Shown here one piece after another: positions 8,305 through 17,303 of a stretch of 59,937 nucleotides of DNA. This DNA is from Rickettsia conorii. Its GTDB lineage: Bacteria > Pseudomonadota > Alphaproteobacteria > Rickettsiales > Rickettsiaceae. The notes under the pieces were generated by a model. That model made no database searches. It was not told where the DNA came from and saw only the letters and a program-made list of their open reading frames with translations. Both the position numbers and the translations under genes were made by a program. The first letter of the stretch is position 1; every line of letters begins with the position of its first letter. Location: assembly GCA_020726135.1 (NCBI GenBank), contig DYTE01000005.1, positions 433-60,369 of the forward strand, in the 5' to 3' direction.

Positions 8305-9675
8305 ATGAAAAAAAATTTTTTGAAAACTATTTTTGCGCAAAGCTCTGCTAAAGGAATAGCTGGAGTATCTGTATATCGAATTTCAGGAGATTTAAGTTTA
8401 TATATATTAAAACAATTAACTAATAATAATTCTATATTTGAGCATAGAAAAATGTATTATCGTCAATTAAAATGCCCAAATACTGAAGAAATTATAGATA
8501 ATGCGATGGTTGTGTATTTTAAAGCACCAGAAAGTTTTACAGGTGAAGATGTTGTAGAACTTCATTGTCATGGTAGTATTGCAATATCATTGCTTCTCAC
8601 ATCTACAATTTTATCTATAAAAAATGTTCGTATGGCTGAAGCTGGAGAATTTGCACAACGAGCTTTTTTTAATGGTAAATTTGATTTAACAGCAGCAGAA
8701 GGTCTTGCTGATTTAATAGAAGCACAAACTATAATGCAGCATAGGCAAGCTATAAAACAATCATCTGGTGAACTTTATGAATTATATGAAGATTGGAGAA
8801 AATCTTTATTAAAAATAATTAGTTTTCTAGAAGCTTATATAGATTTTCCTGATGAAGAAATTCCAAATTCTATATTAGAAGATGTTACTAATATTGTTGA
8901 GAATCTTAAAAAAACTATTTTAATTCATTTAAATGATAATAGAAAAGGTGAGTTATTACGCGATGGTATTAAACTTGCAGTAATAGGTAAACCAAATGTT
9001 GGAAAATCTAGCTTAGTAAATTTCCTTATGCAACGTGAATTATCTATAGTGTCCAATATTGCTGGAACTACAAGAGATGTAATTGAAGGGCATCTTGACA
9101 TAGGTGGATATAAAATAATTTTACAGGATACAGCTGGAATTAGAGATTCAACATATGATATAGTTGAACAAAAAGGAATCAAACGTGCATTAGAAAAAGC
9201 AAAATTAGCGGATATTAAAATATTAATGTTTGATATATTACAATTCGAAGATTGTGAATTATTTTATGATTTAATAGATAAAAATACTATTATAGTTGTA
9301 AATAAAATAGATTTAATTAATAATTCAGATGAAATATGCAATAATTTAATTAAAATATTACATATTCCTGAGGCACAAATATTAAAGATCTCTATAGTAA
9401 ATAAAATAGCTCTTGATAAATTATTAAAAAAGATAGAAGAAATATCATCTAATATATGTTTTGTTGATGATGCACCACATATATCACGAGCACGTCATAG
9501 AAATAGTTTAAAAATAACATTAGAATATTTAAATAATTTTAGTTTAAAAAATGATTTAGTATTAGCAACAGAAGATATTCGTATGTCTATACGCACTATT
9601 AGTAGTATTACTGGAAAAATAACTATTGAAGAAATATTAGGTGAAATATTTAGTAAATTTTGTATAGGAAAATAA
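8305..9675 (+). CDS. mnmE: tRNA uridine-34 5-carboxymethylaminomethyl modification GTPase MnmE
   Basis: 456 residues. An N-terminal folate-binding domain begins [21 protein letters not shown]; a helical domain holds a Ras-like G domain with GKPNVGKSS (from about residue 228), DTAG and NKID; the C-terminus is the catalytic CIGK (C453). With MnmG it modifies wobble uridine in tRNAs. An in-frame TTG at 8290 lies inside nuoH; the ATG at 8305, two bases after the nuoH stop, is the better start because family members begin a few residues before TIFA. Confidence 0.95.
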   Translation: MKKNFLKTIFAQSSAKGIAGVSVYRISGDLSLYILKQLTNNNSIFEHRKMYYRQLKCPNTEEIIDNAMVVYFKAPESFTGEDVVELHCHGSIAISLLLTSTILSIKNVRMAEAGEFAQRAFFNGKFDLTAAEGLADLIEAQTIMQHRQAIKQSSGELYELYEDWRKSLLKIISFLEAYIDFPDEEIPNSILEDVTNIVENLKKTILIHLNDNRKGELLRDGIKLAVIGKPNVGKSSLVNFLMQRELSIVSNIAGTTRDVIEGHLDIGGYKIILQDTAGIRDSTYDIVEQKGIKRALEKAKLADIKILMFDILQFEDCELFYDLIDKNTIIVVNKIDLINNSDEICNNLIKILHIPEAQILKISIVNKIALDKLLKKIEEISSNICFVDDAPHISRARHRNSLKITLEYLNNFSLKNDLVLATEDIRMSIRTISSITGKITIEEILGEIFSKFCIGK

Positions 9676-9785
9676 AATAAAGTTTTATAAATTTTTAATA
9701 ATATTATACTATTAATGATGGACTCATGTTTAAAGATAAAATATGAAGTCTATTTCATTTCTTAAATCAAAATAAGAGGTATGAT

Positions 9786-11027
9786 ATGACTAAAAAATAT
9801 GATGATACACTACACATAATACCAACTCCTAAAAAAACTTTACCAAATGAAATAAACAAAATAATCAATAATTTAGAAGAAGATAAATTTGTTGATGGAA
9901 ATATAATAAATTCTAGATCTATTGCTACATTTTTAATATGTAAAATTTTTCCAGAAATTATTGGCCCAGATATTAATCTGTTAAATATAGGTACAAATTC
10001 TATTATTGAATCTATTTCTCCAACAACTTTATGTCAAACTGCAAGAATTTTAGAAATTTATGGAATGGAAGAATGTGATAATGAAATTTCTAAAAAATTA
10101 GCATATAAATATTCTACATCATTTTATATATTATCTTTTCTTTATGGAAATAAACAATCTATAGATTATTTATATGATGCATATAAGAATGGAAGAAATG
10201 AAGATTTAATCATATATAATGAAACTATTAGATTTTTTGAATATTTAAAAGCATCAAATGCGTATAATTCAGATAGTTATTTATCAAAATGTTTAAAAGC
10301 TTTTGAAAATAATTATAATTATTATTATAAATATACAGATATTTCATATGAAGCTGATAATATAATAAAAATAACTGAAAATTTTCAACAATTAGTTGAA
10401 GTGGAAAATCATTTTAAAATAAAAAAACTAATAAGCGAAAATGATTTTAATTTACAAAATAACAATATAAATAGTATAATACATACAATATCAAGTGGTT
10501 CAGACCCTCAATTGATCATTATATCAAACAACAAACCTTATAAACTCATAGATAGACATTTAACATTACCAAGTCAATTAAATGAACTAAGTGAATGTGA
10601 TCTTGGTATTCAACCAAATCATTCTAAAACTGATGGTTTTATTTGGAGAATTGATAGTAATAATTCTTGTCCAGGTGAACTTAAGCAAATGCCTGATGAT
10701 TTTTTTACTTCTAATGAATTTAAAAGTTTTCCAAGTACTGTTACAAGTGAATCTAACAAATCACCTAAAGATTTAGTTACTTGGTTAAATGGAGATAGTT
10801 ATGAAAGCAAAACTACAGAGGAAATAGATGAAGATTATTATCAACTATCATTATATGATAGTTCAGATAAGAATATATTAATCACAAAAGAAACATTATC
10901 AATTTTACAAAGATTATTTTCTAATGCAAATTCATACGAATTATTATTTCCAAATAACAATCCTCATGATTTTTTTAATGATGTTTATATAATATTAGGC
11001 TTTGATAATGAACATTATTATACATAA
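9786..11027 (+). CDS. protein of unknown function, effector-like
   Basis: 413 residues, soluble, rich in Asn, Ser and acidic residues, with no signal peptide or membrane segment and no family I recognise. The N-terminal half (to about residue 215) is helical; the second half, from about LIIISNNKPYKLIDRHLTLPSQ on, has a mixed composition with an acidic segment (TTEEIDEDYYQLSLYD). A good AAGAGGT lies six bases before ATG. It overlaps the lytic transglycosylase gene by 20 bases, hinting at joint expression. A host-directed or lineage-specific role is an inference from its lack of relatives only. Confidence 0.6.
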   Translation: MTKKYDDTLHIIPTPKKTLPNEINKIINNLEEDKFVDGNIINSRSIATFLICKIFPEIIGPDINLLNIGTNSIIESISPTTLCQTARILEIYGMEECDNEISKKLAYKYSTSFYILSFLYGNKQSIDYLYDAYKNGRNEDLIIYNETIRFFEYLKASNAYNSDSYLSKCLKAFENNYNYYYKYTDISYEADNIIKITENFQQLVEVENHFKIKKLISENDFNLQNNNINSIIHTISSGSDPQLIIISNNKPYKLIDRHLTLPSQLNELSECDLGIQPNHSKTDGFIWRIDSNNSCPGELKQMPDDFFTSNEFKSFPSTVTSESNKSPKDLVTWLNGDSYESKTTEEIDEDYYQLSLYDSSDKNILITKETLSILQRLFSNANSYELLFPNNNPHDFFNDVYIILGFDNEHYYT

Positions 11028-11658
11028 AATAATATTTTCTTTACTAACTATTTGTTTTATTTTTAATATTCATGCTTATGATGAGGAAATATATGAATCT
11101 AATAAATGTGATTCTTTATTTGGACATTTTGAACAAAAATTTAAAATACCACAAAATATTCTTCGCTCAATTGCATTGAAGGAATCTGGTAAAAAACATT
11201 CAAAGAATAATAATATTATTATATGGCCATGGACAGTCAATGTTGAAGGGAAAGGATATTATTTTAGAAATAAAAAAGAAGCTATTAAATTTGTTAAAAA
11301 TCAAATAAAGACAAATAAAGAAATCATAGATGTTGGTTGTATGCAAATAAATTTAAAACATCATATAAATGCTTTTGATTCTATTGATAAGGCATTTGAA
11401 CCTCAATATAATATATCTTATGGAGCAGAATTTTTACGAAAAAAATACGAACAAACAGGTTGTTGGCACAAAGCTATAGCTCACTATCATTCAGCAACAT
11501 TTCCAATTGGAAATAAATATAAAAATGATATTGTTAAAATAGTAAATAAACTAGAAAAACATAAAACTTATTCAAAAAATAATAATTCTAAATATTTTTT
11601 AAATAGAAAAAAATATAAAAGTAATTTAATGGTTCCGATTTATCACTTTAAAAATTAA
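11008..11658 (+). CDS. SLT-domain lytic transglycosylase, secreted
   Basis: 216 residues. A signal peptide (hydrophobic to about residue 20, cut after IHA) is followed by an SLT goose-lysozyme-like domain: catalytic glutamate E59 in ALKESG, the WPWTVNVEGKGYYF strand, DVGCMQINLKHH, and AIAHYHSA near the end of the domain. These match the family 1 enzymes related to VirB1. It would cut peptidoglycan in the periplasm. A TTG two codons upstream is also open; ATG at 11008 gives a better signal peptide. The 40-residue C-terminal tail is basic and Asn-rich. Confidence 0.85.
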   Translation: MNIIIHKIIFSLLTICFIFNIHAYDEEIYESNKCDSLFGHFEQKFKIPQNILRSIALKESGKKHSKNNNIIIWPWTVNVEGKGYYFRNKKEAIKFVKNQIKTNKEIIDVGCMQINLKHHINAFDSIDKAFEPQYNISYGAEFLRKKYEQTGCWHKAIAHYHSATFPIGNKYKNDIVKIVNKLEKHKTYSKNNNSKYFLNRKKYKSNLMVPIYHFKN

Positions 11659-11671
11659 TATAAAAAAATAT

Positions 11672-11962
11672 ATGACATTTCATCTAATTATAGCTTACAT
11701 ATTTATAATAATAGGTATAGTTTTTATTTTTATAGGAATATTAGGTTTTTTTAGATTTAAAAATTTTTATGCAAAATTACATGCAGCAAGTTTAATTGAA
11801 TCTTGTGGCGTTCCCTTATGTATTTTTGGTTTAATATTTATGCAAAATTCTACTATAAATATTATTAAACTATTAATAATGATGATTCTGATATTTCTCA
11901 TGGGTCCTGTATCATCACATAATTTAGCTAAAACATCTCTTGAAAATAATAATATTTTATAA
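11672..11962 (+). CDS. mnhG: Mrp-type monovalent cation/H+ antiporter subunit G
   Basis: 96 residues with three membrane helices. The segment GILGFFRFKNFYAKLHAASLIESCGVPL is the hallmark of MnhG/PhaG (GxLGLxRxPDFYxRLHAAT). It is one subunit of a multi-protein Na+/H+ antiporter related to complex I. It lies 3 bases before the next antiporter gene. The usual A-F neighbours are not adjacent; a B subunit is at 57134-57550. Confidence 0.88.
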   Translation: MTFHLIIAYIFIIIGIVFIFIGILGFFRFKNFYAKLHAASLIESCGVPLCIFGLIFMQNSTINIIKLLIMMILIFLMGPVSSHNLAKTSLENNNIL

Positions 11963-11964
11963 AT

Positions 11965-12525
11965 ATGTTAAATTTTGAATTATCTGAATCTTTAATTTTG
12001 TTTATTCATTTTCTATTGATTATAATTGCTATTAAGTTAATAATCTCTAAAGATATTTTTGATAATATTATTATTAGTTCAATATTTAGCTTATTATCTT
12101 CCATATCATATATTTTACTTGATGCACCAGATGTTGCTTTAACTGAAACTTCTATAAATGTTTTTTTATCTACAAGTATTTTACTTGTATTTTTAAAAAA
12201 AATTCAAAAATTTTTAATTAATGAACCTAACTCTACAACTAAATCATCCAATAAAAAACATATGATTATTTACATAATATTAACAATATTTGTAATATTA
12301 GTAATTATTTTTGGAAATGAAATAAATCAATTTGGAGAAGCTAATTCACCTATATTTTCTGATAATTATAAATATTATATAAATAATATTGCATCTGAAA
12401 TTGGAGTAAATTCATTTGTTGCTGCTATTTTGGCTTCTTATCGAGGTTTTGATACTCTTTGTGAAACAATTGTAATATTAATAGCAGGAATTTCTATATT
12501 ATTAATTTCATCCAAAAATAAATAA
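11965..12525 (+). CDS. Mrp antiporter subunit (DUF4040 / MbhD-MbhE-like fusion)
   Basis: 186 residues with six predicted membrane helices. The first half has LLDAPDVALTETSI, the DUF4040 (MbhD-like) motif also found in the C-terminus of MnhA. The second half has YYINNIASEIGVNSFVAAILASYRGFDTLCETIVI, matching the MbhE/MnhA-end motif in which YRGFDTLGE is conserved. The protein thus corresponds to a detached C-terminal part of MnhA. It probably helps form the Mrp antiporter core with MnhG next door and MnhB elsewhere. Confidence 0.82.
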   Translation: MLNFELSESLILFIHFLLIIIAIKLIISKDIFDNIIISSIFSLLSSISYILLDAPDVALTETSINVFLSTSILLVFLKKIQKFLINEPNSTTKSSNKKHMIIYIILTIFVILVIIFGNEINQFGEANSPIFSDNYKYYINNIASEIGVNSFVAAILASYRGFDTLCETIVILIAGISILLISSKNK

Positions 12526-12669
12526 TTGCAAAATCTACTTGACATATACTGAATTAGAATGTTAAAACTATGGCATATTAACTTCAGAATTGAATTTAAA
12601 TTATAATTTATTTTAAGTTTTATTTTGAGTTTATATAATTTATATAAAATTAATATTTGAGTATGTTAT

Positions 12670-13992
12670 ATGAGCAACAACTTTATACCTAAAGCGGAAT
12701 TTGACTATTGTTTAAATAAAAATCACAAACAAGCCGTTGGGCTTCTTTCTATCGGAACATTCCTTGAATATTTCGATCTTATGTTATATGTACATATGGC
12801 TGTTCTTCTCAATGAACTATTTTTTCCTAAAACTGATCCACATTCAGCCCAGCTTTTAGGAGCAATTGCATTTTGTTCTATTTATGTTTTAAGACCATTT
12901 GGTGCTTTAATTTTTGGTTATATAGGAGATAAAATAGGACGTAAATCCACCGTTGTTATGACAACTCTTTTTATGGCAATTTCATGTTTAATTATGGCAT
13001 TATTACCAACATATGCACAAATAGGAATAGCTGCAGCTTGGATTGCCACAATATGTAGAATAGTCCAAGGAATGACTTCCATGGGTGAGATTACAGGCGC
13101 GCAATTATTCTTAAGTGAAACTATAAAACCACCTGCTAGATATCCAGCTATTGCTATACTTGCATTTTCAGTTTCTATAGGTACCTTTGCTGCACTTGGT
13201 GTTGCATCACTTGTTACATCTTTTGGTTTTAATTGGAGATATGCATTTGTGATAGGAGCTGGCATAGCTGTCGTTGGAGCTGTAGCTAGAACAACTTTAA
13301 GAGAAACTCCAGAATTTATAGATGCTAAAAGAAGAGCTAATCACAATATTAGAGCAATTAGTAGTATTATAGATAGTCCAACACCTGATACAAACTCATT
13401 AATGTTTCTTGATGAAAAAACACACGGAAAAACTACTTTAACAGTATTTTTAATGGATTGCATGTGGCCTTTATGCTTTTATTTTACATATGTACATTGT
13501 GCCAACATATTAAAAAATAACTTTGGATATAGTTCTGCAGAAATTATACATCAAAATTTTGCTGTATCTATGGTTCAATTAATGAATACTTTTTTAGTAG
13601 TCTTATTTAGTTATAAATTTCATCCATTATCAATATTAAAAGTAAAATTGGCTGCATTAGCAGTATGTATGATACTTTGTCCTTATTGGCTTAACAACGC
13701 AACTAGTGGCAATAGTATTTTTATATTACAATCAGTTATGATATTTTTTGCATGCGATGCAGCTCCAGCTACTTCAGTATTTTATAAATATTTTCCTGTA
13801 TTTAAACGTTTTACATATATTGGTTTTTTATATGCATTATCAAGAGCTATAACATATATCATAACATCATTTGGTTTTGTATATTTAGTTGATTATTTTG
13901 GTAATTATGGAGTGCTTATCATCATGATTCCAATAATCTTATGGTTTGCGAATGGAATAAATTATTTTGAGAATCTTGAGAAAAAAGCTTAG
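12670..13992 (+). CDS. MFS transporter, ProP-like (metabolite:H+ symporter type)
   Basis: 440 residues, 12 membrane helices. The first helix has TFLEYFDLMLYVHMA and the loop between helices 2 and 3 has GYIGDKIGRKSTVVM, the classical MFS motif; RPFGALIFG and GMTSMGEITGAQLFLSE are typical of the MHS/ProP group. Rickettsiales often carry many ProP paralogues to import osmolytes or host metabolites; the substrate is not known. Its 3' end overlaps the convergent HD gene by 71 bases. A TTGACA at 12539 lies upstream but lacks a good -10. Confidence 0.87.
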   Translation: MSNNFIPKAEFDYCLNKNHKQAVGLLSIGTFLEYFDLMLYVHMAVLLNELFFPKTDPHSAQLLGAIAFCSIYVLRPFGALIFGYIGDKIGRKSTVVMTTLFMAISCLIMALLPTYAQIGIAAAWIATICRIVQGMTSMGEITGAQLFLSETIKPPARYPAIAILAFSVSIGTFAALGVASLVTSFGFNWRYAFVIGAGIAVVGAVARTTLRETPEFIDAKRRANHNIRAISSIIDSPTPDTNSLMFLDEKTHGKTTLTVFLMDCMWPLCFYFTYVHCANILKNNFGYSSAEIIHQNFAVSMVQLMNTFLVVLFSYKFHPLSILKVKLAALAVCMILCPYWLNNATSGNSIFILQSVMIFFACDAAPATSVFYKYFPVFKRFTYIGFLYALSRAITYIITSFGFVYLVDYFGNYGVLIIMIPIILWFANGINYFENLEKKA

Positions 13993-14611
13993 AATAGTTA
14001 GTTGTTTTTTGAAATGTCGTAATACATAACTCATATATTTTTTTTTCTAATTCAGGATTTTGAATTTTGAATGATAAAGTTATGAATATTTTTAACACTT
14101 CATCTATTGTGCGACTAATCTTCTCTTTACTCTTAACTCTTATAGTTTGGATATTGTGAAGACGATCGCACAATTTTATCAATAATACGCCATTATTATT
14201 TAATTTACATATTTTCTTTAAACTATCTTCCACTGATATTTTTTGATCACCAACTATCCTAGATAAAGCTTGAACATATATTGCTATTTCAGTACCAAAC
14301 ATTGCTTCTATTGATTCATATGTAGCTTCAGTATCTTCAATAGTGTCATGAAGTATTGCTGCTATTATTAGGTTAGTATCAAAATTATATCTTGCTACCA
14401 TGCTAGCTACAGCTAGAGGATGCGTATAATAAGGTTCACCACTATCACGTTTTTGTGACTGATGATATATTTTTGCACAATATATAGCTTGTTTAATTTT
14501 AGGAATGTTAATTTTTCTCTGAGATAAATTGTTAGTTATTACAAGTTGTGATATTAATCTGTCAGAATGTTCACATGATTCAAAATTATATTCGGAATAA
14601 TTTATATACAT
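13922..14611 (-). CDS. HD-domain protein, SpoT-like (p)ppGpp hydrolase domain only
   Basis: 229 residues. The HD hydrolase signature of RelA/SpoT proteins is complete: H64 in YYTHPLAVA, H88-D89 followed by ED in LHDTIEDTEAT, and the late aspartate in KLCDRLHNIQTI. There is no synthetase, TGS or ACT domain, so the protein is a stand-alone hydrolase like metazoan Mesh1 or the split SpoT fragments seen in Rickettsia. It could degrade (p)ppGpp or a related nucleotide. A GTG three codons upstream is open, but the ATG at 14611 fits better. The last 71 bases overlap the convergent MFS gene. Confidence 0.83.
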   Translation of the reverse strand: MYINYSEYNFESCEHSDRLISQLVITNNLSQRKINIPKIKQAIYCAKIYHQSQKRDSGEPYYTHPLAVASMVARYNFDTNLIIAAILHDTIEDTEATYESIEAMFGTEIAIYVQALSRIVGDQKISVEDSLKKICKLNNNGVLLIKLCDRLHNIQTIRVKSKEKISRTIDEVLKIFITLSFKIQNPELEKKIYELCITTFQKTTNYSKLFSQDSQNNLFHSQTIRLLES

Positions 14612-14620
14612 AGTTACCAC

Positions 14621-14916
14621 TTAATCATGGTTAATAAAATTACAAATATTAGTTTAACATTAATTAACAAAACATTCTAGTAAATTTACTAATGTTTTAC
14701 TTAAAAAATATATCTAATTAATAATCTAATTAATTATTTGACAAATTAATAATTTTGGTGCTAAAGTTAATATAATGTTGGTATATAAATTTACTGACAT
14801 TATAATTTTTTACTCAAAAATTTTTATCCAAATAATATTTTAACATAATAATTACATATTTAATTATTATGATTTTATCTATTCTATAATTTTTAATAAA
14901 TTTAATAAATTATATT
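14621..14916. other. 296-base AT-rich intergenic region between divergent genes
   Basis: No ORF or RNA gene is apparent. It must hold promoters for both flanking genes. A TTGACA at 14738-14743 is visible, but the nearest TATAAT (14771) is 27 bases further on, so no promoter is called. Confidence 0.4.
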
Positions 14917-14928
14917 TTGGGGGATTCT

Positions 14929-15333
14929 ATGATATTTATCTTAACACTAATTACAACATTATTGACAAAATTTCTTGAAACGTCAAAAGAAGATATGAAA
15001 GAAGATATAGTTCAAAACTATAATAATTTAGAAAAATTAATAAGTTTAGTTTTTGAACAATGTAATATTTTAAAAAATCTTTACAATACAGAAGTAAACA
15101 CTGAAGCACAAAGCAGTAACCAAGCAGCGATATTACAGACACAAACTAGTGATGATTTTATAAATTTATGTTTACAAAAGTCCAAATCTGAAGAAAATCC
15201 AGAACTAGAGCAACAATTATCTGAAAATGATCTATTAAGAACATTAAATGATGCAATGTTACCAAGCCAATCATTAGAAGCAATTGAAGAAACGTCTGAG
15301 AAAGAACTTCTTGCTAAAGATGTAACAATATAA
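14929..15333 (+). CDS. small acidic protein of unknown function with N-terminal hydrophobic segment
   Basis: 134 residues. A hydrophobic start (IFILTLITTLLTKFL) may be a membrane anchor or uncleaved signal, then a helical, acidic and Gln/Ser-rich chain, likely coiled coil (residues 20-50). No family recognised. The GGGGGATTC just before the ATG is a strong ribosome site and decides this start over the TTG at 14917. A long hairpin with T-run follows, so it looks like a monocistronic, expressed gene. Confidence 0.6.
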   Translation: MIFILTLITTLLTKFLETSKEDMKEDIVQNYNNLEKLISLVFEQCNILKNLYNTEVNTEAQSSNQAAILQTQTSDDFINLCLQKSKSEENPELEQQLSENDLLRTLNDAMLPSQSLEAIEETSEKELLAKDVTI

Positions 15334-15340
15334 TTACTAA

Positions 15341-15401
15341 AGTTGCAAATTAATGCTTAGTTTAAATCTCGATCATATAAATTAATTTGCAACTAATTTT
15401 T
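15341..15401 (+). terminator. terminator between convergent genes
   Basis: Perfect 14-base inverted repeat AGTTGCAAATTAAT (15341-15354) / ATTAATTTGCAACT (15381-15394) with a 26-base loop, followed by TTTTT at 15397-15401. It starts 8 bases after the upstream stop and ends just before the stop of the opposing SCO1-like gene, so it may act on both strands. Confidence 0.65.
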
Positions 15402-15403
15402 AG

Positions 15404-16036
15404 TTAAAAAATCCTTTGGTCCTTAAGTGATTGGATAAATTCTAAATGATCTTTCTTATCTCCTGAAAGTACAAAATGTTTAATATATTTATAATCAAAA
15501 TTCATTAAATAAACAAAGAAATTATTTTTGTCATTCTCATTTGTTATTTTATCAAAAAATTGATTACGAATTTTAAATTTATTGCTTATTAATTTCAATT
15601 GTTCTTTTGTACCAGTTAATCCTATGAAATTGCTTTTTAAATTACTCAAATATATTTTTAATAAATCTGGTGTATCATTATCTGAATTCATTGTTATAAA
15701 AACTGGAATTATTTCTATACCTGAAGATTGAAGAGATATTACAAGATCATCAATAATTTCTAACATAGAATAAGTATTAATGTCATCTATATTACCAAAG
15801 CAAATAATGCTCAATGAGCCTTTAAGATTGTTACTATTGAAAATTTCTTTATTTTGATCAGTTAATACAAAACTACCTCCTATATTAATCATAATATTAT
15901 TATAAGAATGTCGTTTAAAAAGATTTATATTAGTATTTATAGAAAATAGTAAATATAATGTTATTATAGTTATATTAAAACTAATAAATAATAATATTTT
16001 AATTATAGTTTTTGAATTATTATCATATGTTTTCAC
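15404..16036 (-). CDS. SCO1/SenC-like membrane-anchored protein lacking the copper-binding cysteines
   Basis: 210 residues: a membrane helix (residues 11-31), then a thioredoxin-fold domain. IGGSFVLTDQNKEIF matches the family's IGGPFxLTDxxG start; PVFITMNSDNDTPDLLKIYLSNL and NFIGLTGTKEQLKLI match the FVTVDPERDTPE and FxGLTGT blocks. Yet where SCO proteins have CxxxCP after FG, this one reads FGNIDDINTYS, with Asp and Tyr in place of both cysteines, and the late copper-binding His is also not evident. It probably cannot carry copper to cytochrome oxidase in the usual way. Start is a GTG. Confidence 0.75.
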   Translation of the reverse strand: MKTYDNNSKTIIKILLFISFNITIITLYLLFSINTNINLFKRHSYNNIMINIGGSFVLTDQNKEIFNSNNLKGSLSIICFGNIDDINTYSMLEIIDDLVISLQSSGIEIIPVFITMNSDNDTPDLLKIYLSNLKSNFIGLTGTKEQLKLISNKFKIRNQFFDKITNENDKNNFFVYLMNFDYKYIKHFVLSGDKKDHLEFIQSLKDQRIF

Positions 16037-16130
16037 TGACTAACTTACTTTTAAAAATTATACTTCAATATTTAAAGTTATTAGTTTTTTAATAAATTAT
16101 CAAGAGAAATTAATAAAAATATTAAATAAC

Positions 16131-16430
16131 ATGTTGAAGAAAATTTTCTATATAAATTCTACTAACATTAATTTAATAAAATCTAATTTATATAAAATAC
16201 TTGAAATGACGGATAATATAATCATTTCGAATGTTAGTATTTTTACTAGAATCTATGGAATGCTTATTTTACACTATATAATTAAAGAATTAGACAAAGA
16301 ATTTTCTGAAAAAATTACCGAGATAATAATTGATGTAGGTGATGATCATAGCGCATTATTTACTTCATTAAAATTAAATTATAAAAATATAATATATAAT
16401 GGAAAATCTTATAAGAGCGTTATAGATTGA
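16131..16430 (+). CDS. small protein of unknown function
   Basis: 99 residues beginning MLKKIFYINSTN. It looks alpha/beta, with an EIIIDVGDDHSALFTSLKL segment resembling the sequence style of small conserved alphaproteobacterial proteins, but I recognise no family. It is divergent from the SCO1-like gene. No strong ribosome-binding site is seen. Confidence 0.45.
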   Translation: MLKKIFYINSTNINLIKSNLYKILEMTDNIIISNVSIFTRIYGMLILHYIIKELDKEFSEKITEIIIDVGDDHSALFTSLKLNYKNIIYNGKSYKSVID

Positions 16431-16730
16431 AATATTTTAATGAAGAGGAAAAAAATTCCTAAATATTTAAGATTTCCTTTTCTTATCAAAATTTTTGTAA
16501 GACATTTGGAGTTATTAAATATTCTAGAGAAAATATTTCTTGACGCTACATAATATGCTTAGAAATATATCGCCAATATTATTATCTTTCATTAGATAAA
16601 AGTTAGATATATTTCAAGAAAAAAACTTTGATGATAAAAGTAAATTATTTATAACAAAATTTCTATAAAAAATAGAAAACTATGTAGGTGGTTTTAATGA
16701 TTATCTAAGTCATTTCAAATTTTAGGTGAC
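16431..16730. other. 300-base gap with no recognisable gene
   Basis: It lies between the small ORF and the stop of pgsA. Only weak hairpins are seen (AGGAA/TTCCT at 16446-16460; AAGTCA/TGACTT at 16707-16732 reaching the pgsA stop). No coding pattern on either strand. Confidence 0.5.
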
Positions 16731-17282
16731 TTATTTTAAATATTTTATAGAAGCTTTAAGGTATGAAAAGCCAGTGATTAATGTTAATATGGCTGATATC
16801 CATAAAAATATATTACCTATTATATATAATGAATCTATACCAGATCCTTTAACACCGAGTATTAATATGAACAAGGCAGCAATTTGCATAAAAGTTTTAA
16901 CTTTACTAAGTCTTGATACTGGAATGCTAACTTTAATTTGAGCTAAGAATTCACGAAGTCCTGATACTAGAAATTCACGTGATAATATTAATATACATGG
17001 AATTTCAGGTGCTAGATTTTTTTTAACTAACATGATAATAACAGATCCTATAAGTAATTTATCAGCTATAGGATCAAGCATTTGGCCAAAACGTGAAATT
17101 AAACCAAATTTACGAGCTACATATCCATCTATAAAGTCTGTAATTCCAGCTATTAAGAATAATGCAGCACCAAATTGATGAGCAAATTTTGAATCATCTA
17201 AATAAAAGCTAAATATAATGAATGGTATTATGACAATGCGAAATATAGTAAGGTAATTTGGAATATTTTTATCTATTTGCAT
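16731..17282 (-). CDS. pgsA: CDP-diacylglycerol--glycerol-3-phosphate 3-phosphatidyltransferase
   Basis: 183 residues, normal length, with four to five membrane helices. The CDP-alcohol phosphotransferase motif is complete: D49, D52-G53, A56-R57, G66, D70 and D74 ([12 protein letters not shown] ... [10 protein letters not shown]). It makes phosphatidylglycerophosphate, the precursor of phosphatidylglycerol and cardiolipin, in the inner membrane. It begins 21 bases downstream of glyA on the same strand, so the two may share a transcript. Confidence 0.94.
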   Translation of the reverse strand: MQIDKNIPNYLTIFRIVIIPFIIFSFYLDDSKFAHQFGAALFLIAGITDFIDGYVARKFGLISRFGQMLDPIADKLLIGSVIIMLVKKNLAPEIPCILILSREFLVSGLREFLAQIKVSIPVSRLSKVKTFMQIAALFILILGVKGSGIDSLYIIGNIFLWISAILTLITGFSYLKASIKYLK

Positions 17283-17303
17283 ATATCATAATTACAAAAT
17301 CAT

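Noticed and set aside
12539-12567. TTGACA upstream of the ProP-like gene
   Set aside because: At 17 bases the -10 would be TTAAAA, only 3 of 6 matches.
14738-14776. TTGACA followed by TATAAT as a promoter
   Set aside because: The spacing is 27 bases, too long for a sigma-70 promoter.
16446-16460. AGGAA/TTCCT hairpin as a terminator
   Set aside because: Five-base arms in AT-rich DNA are expected by chance.
16726-16941. 71-codon plus-strand frame
   Set aside because: It lies opposite pgsA, whose full motif set is clear, and has no ribosome site; it is a shadow frame.
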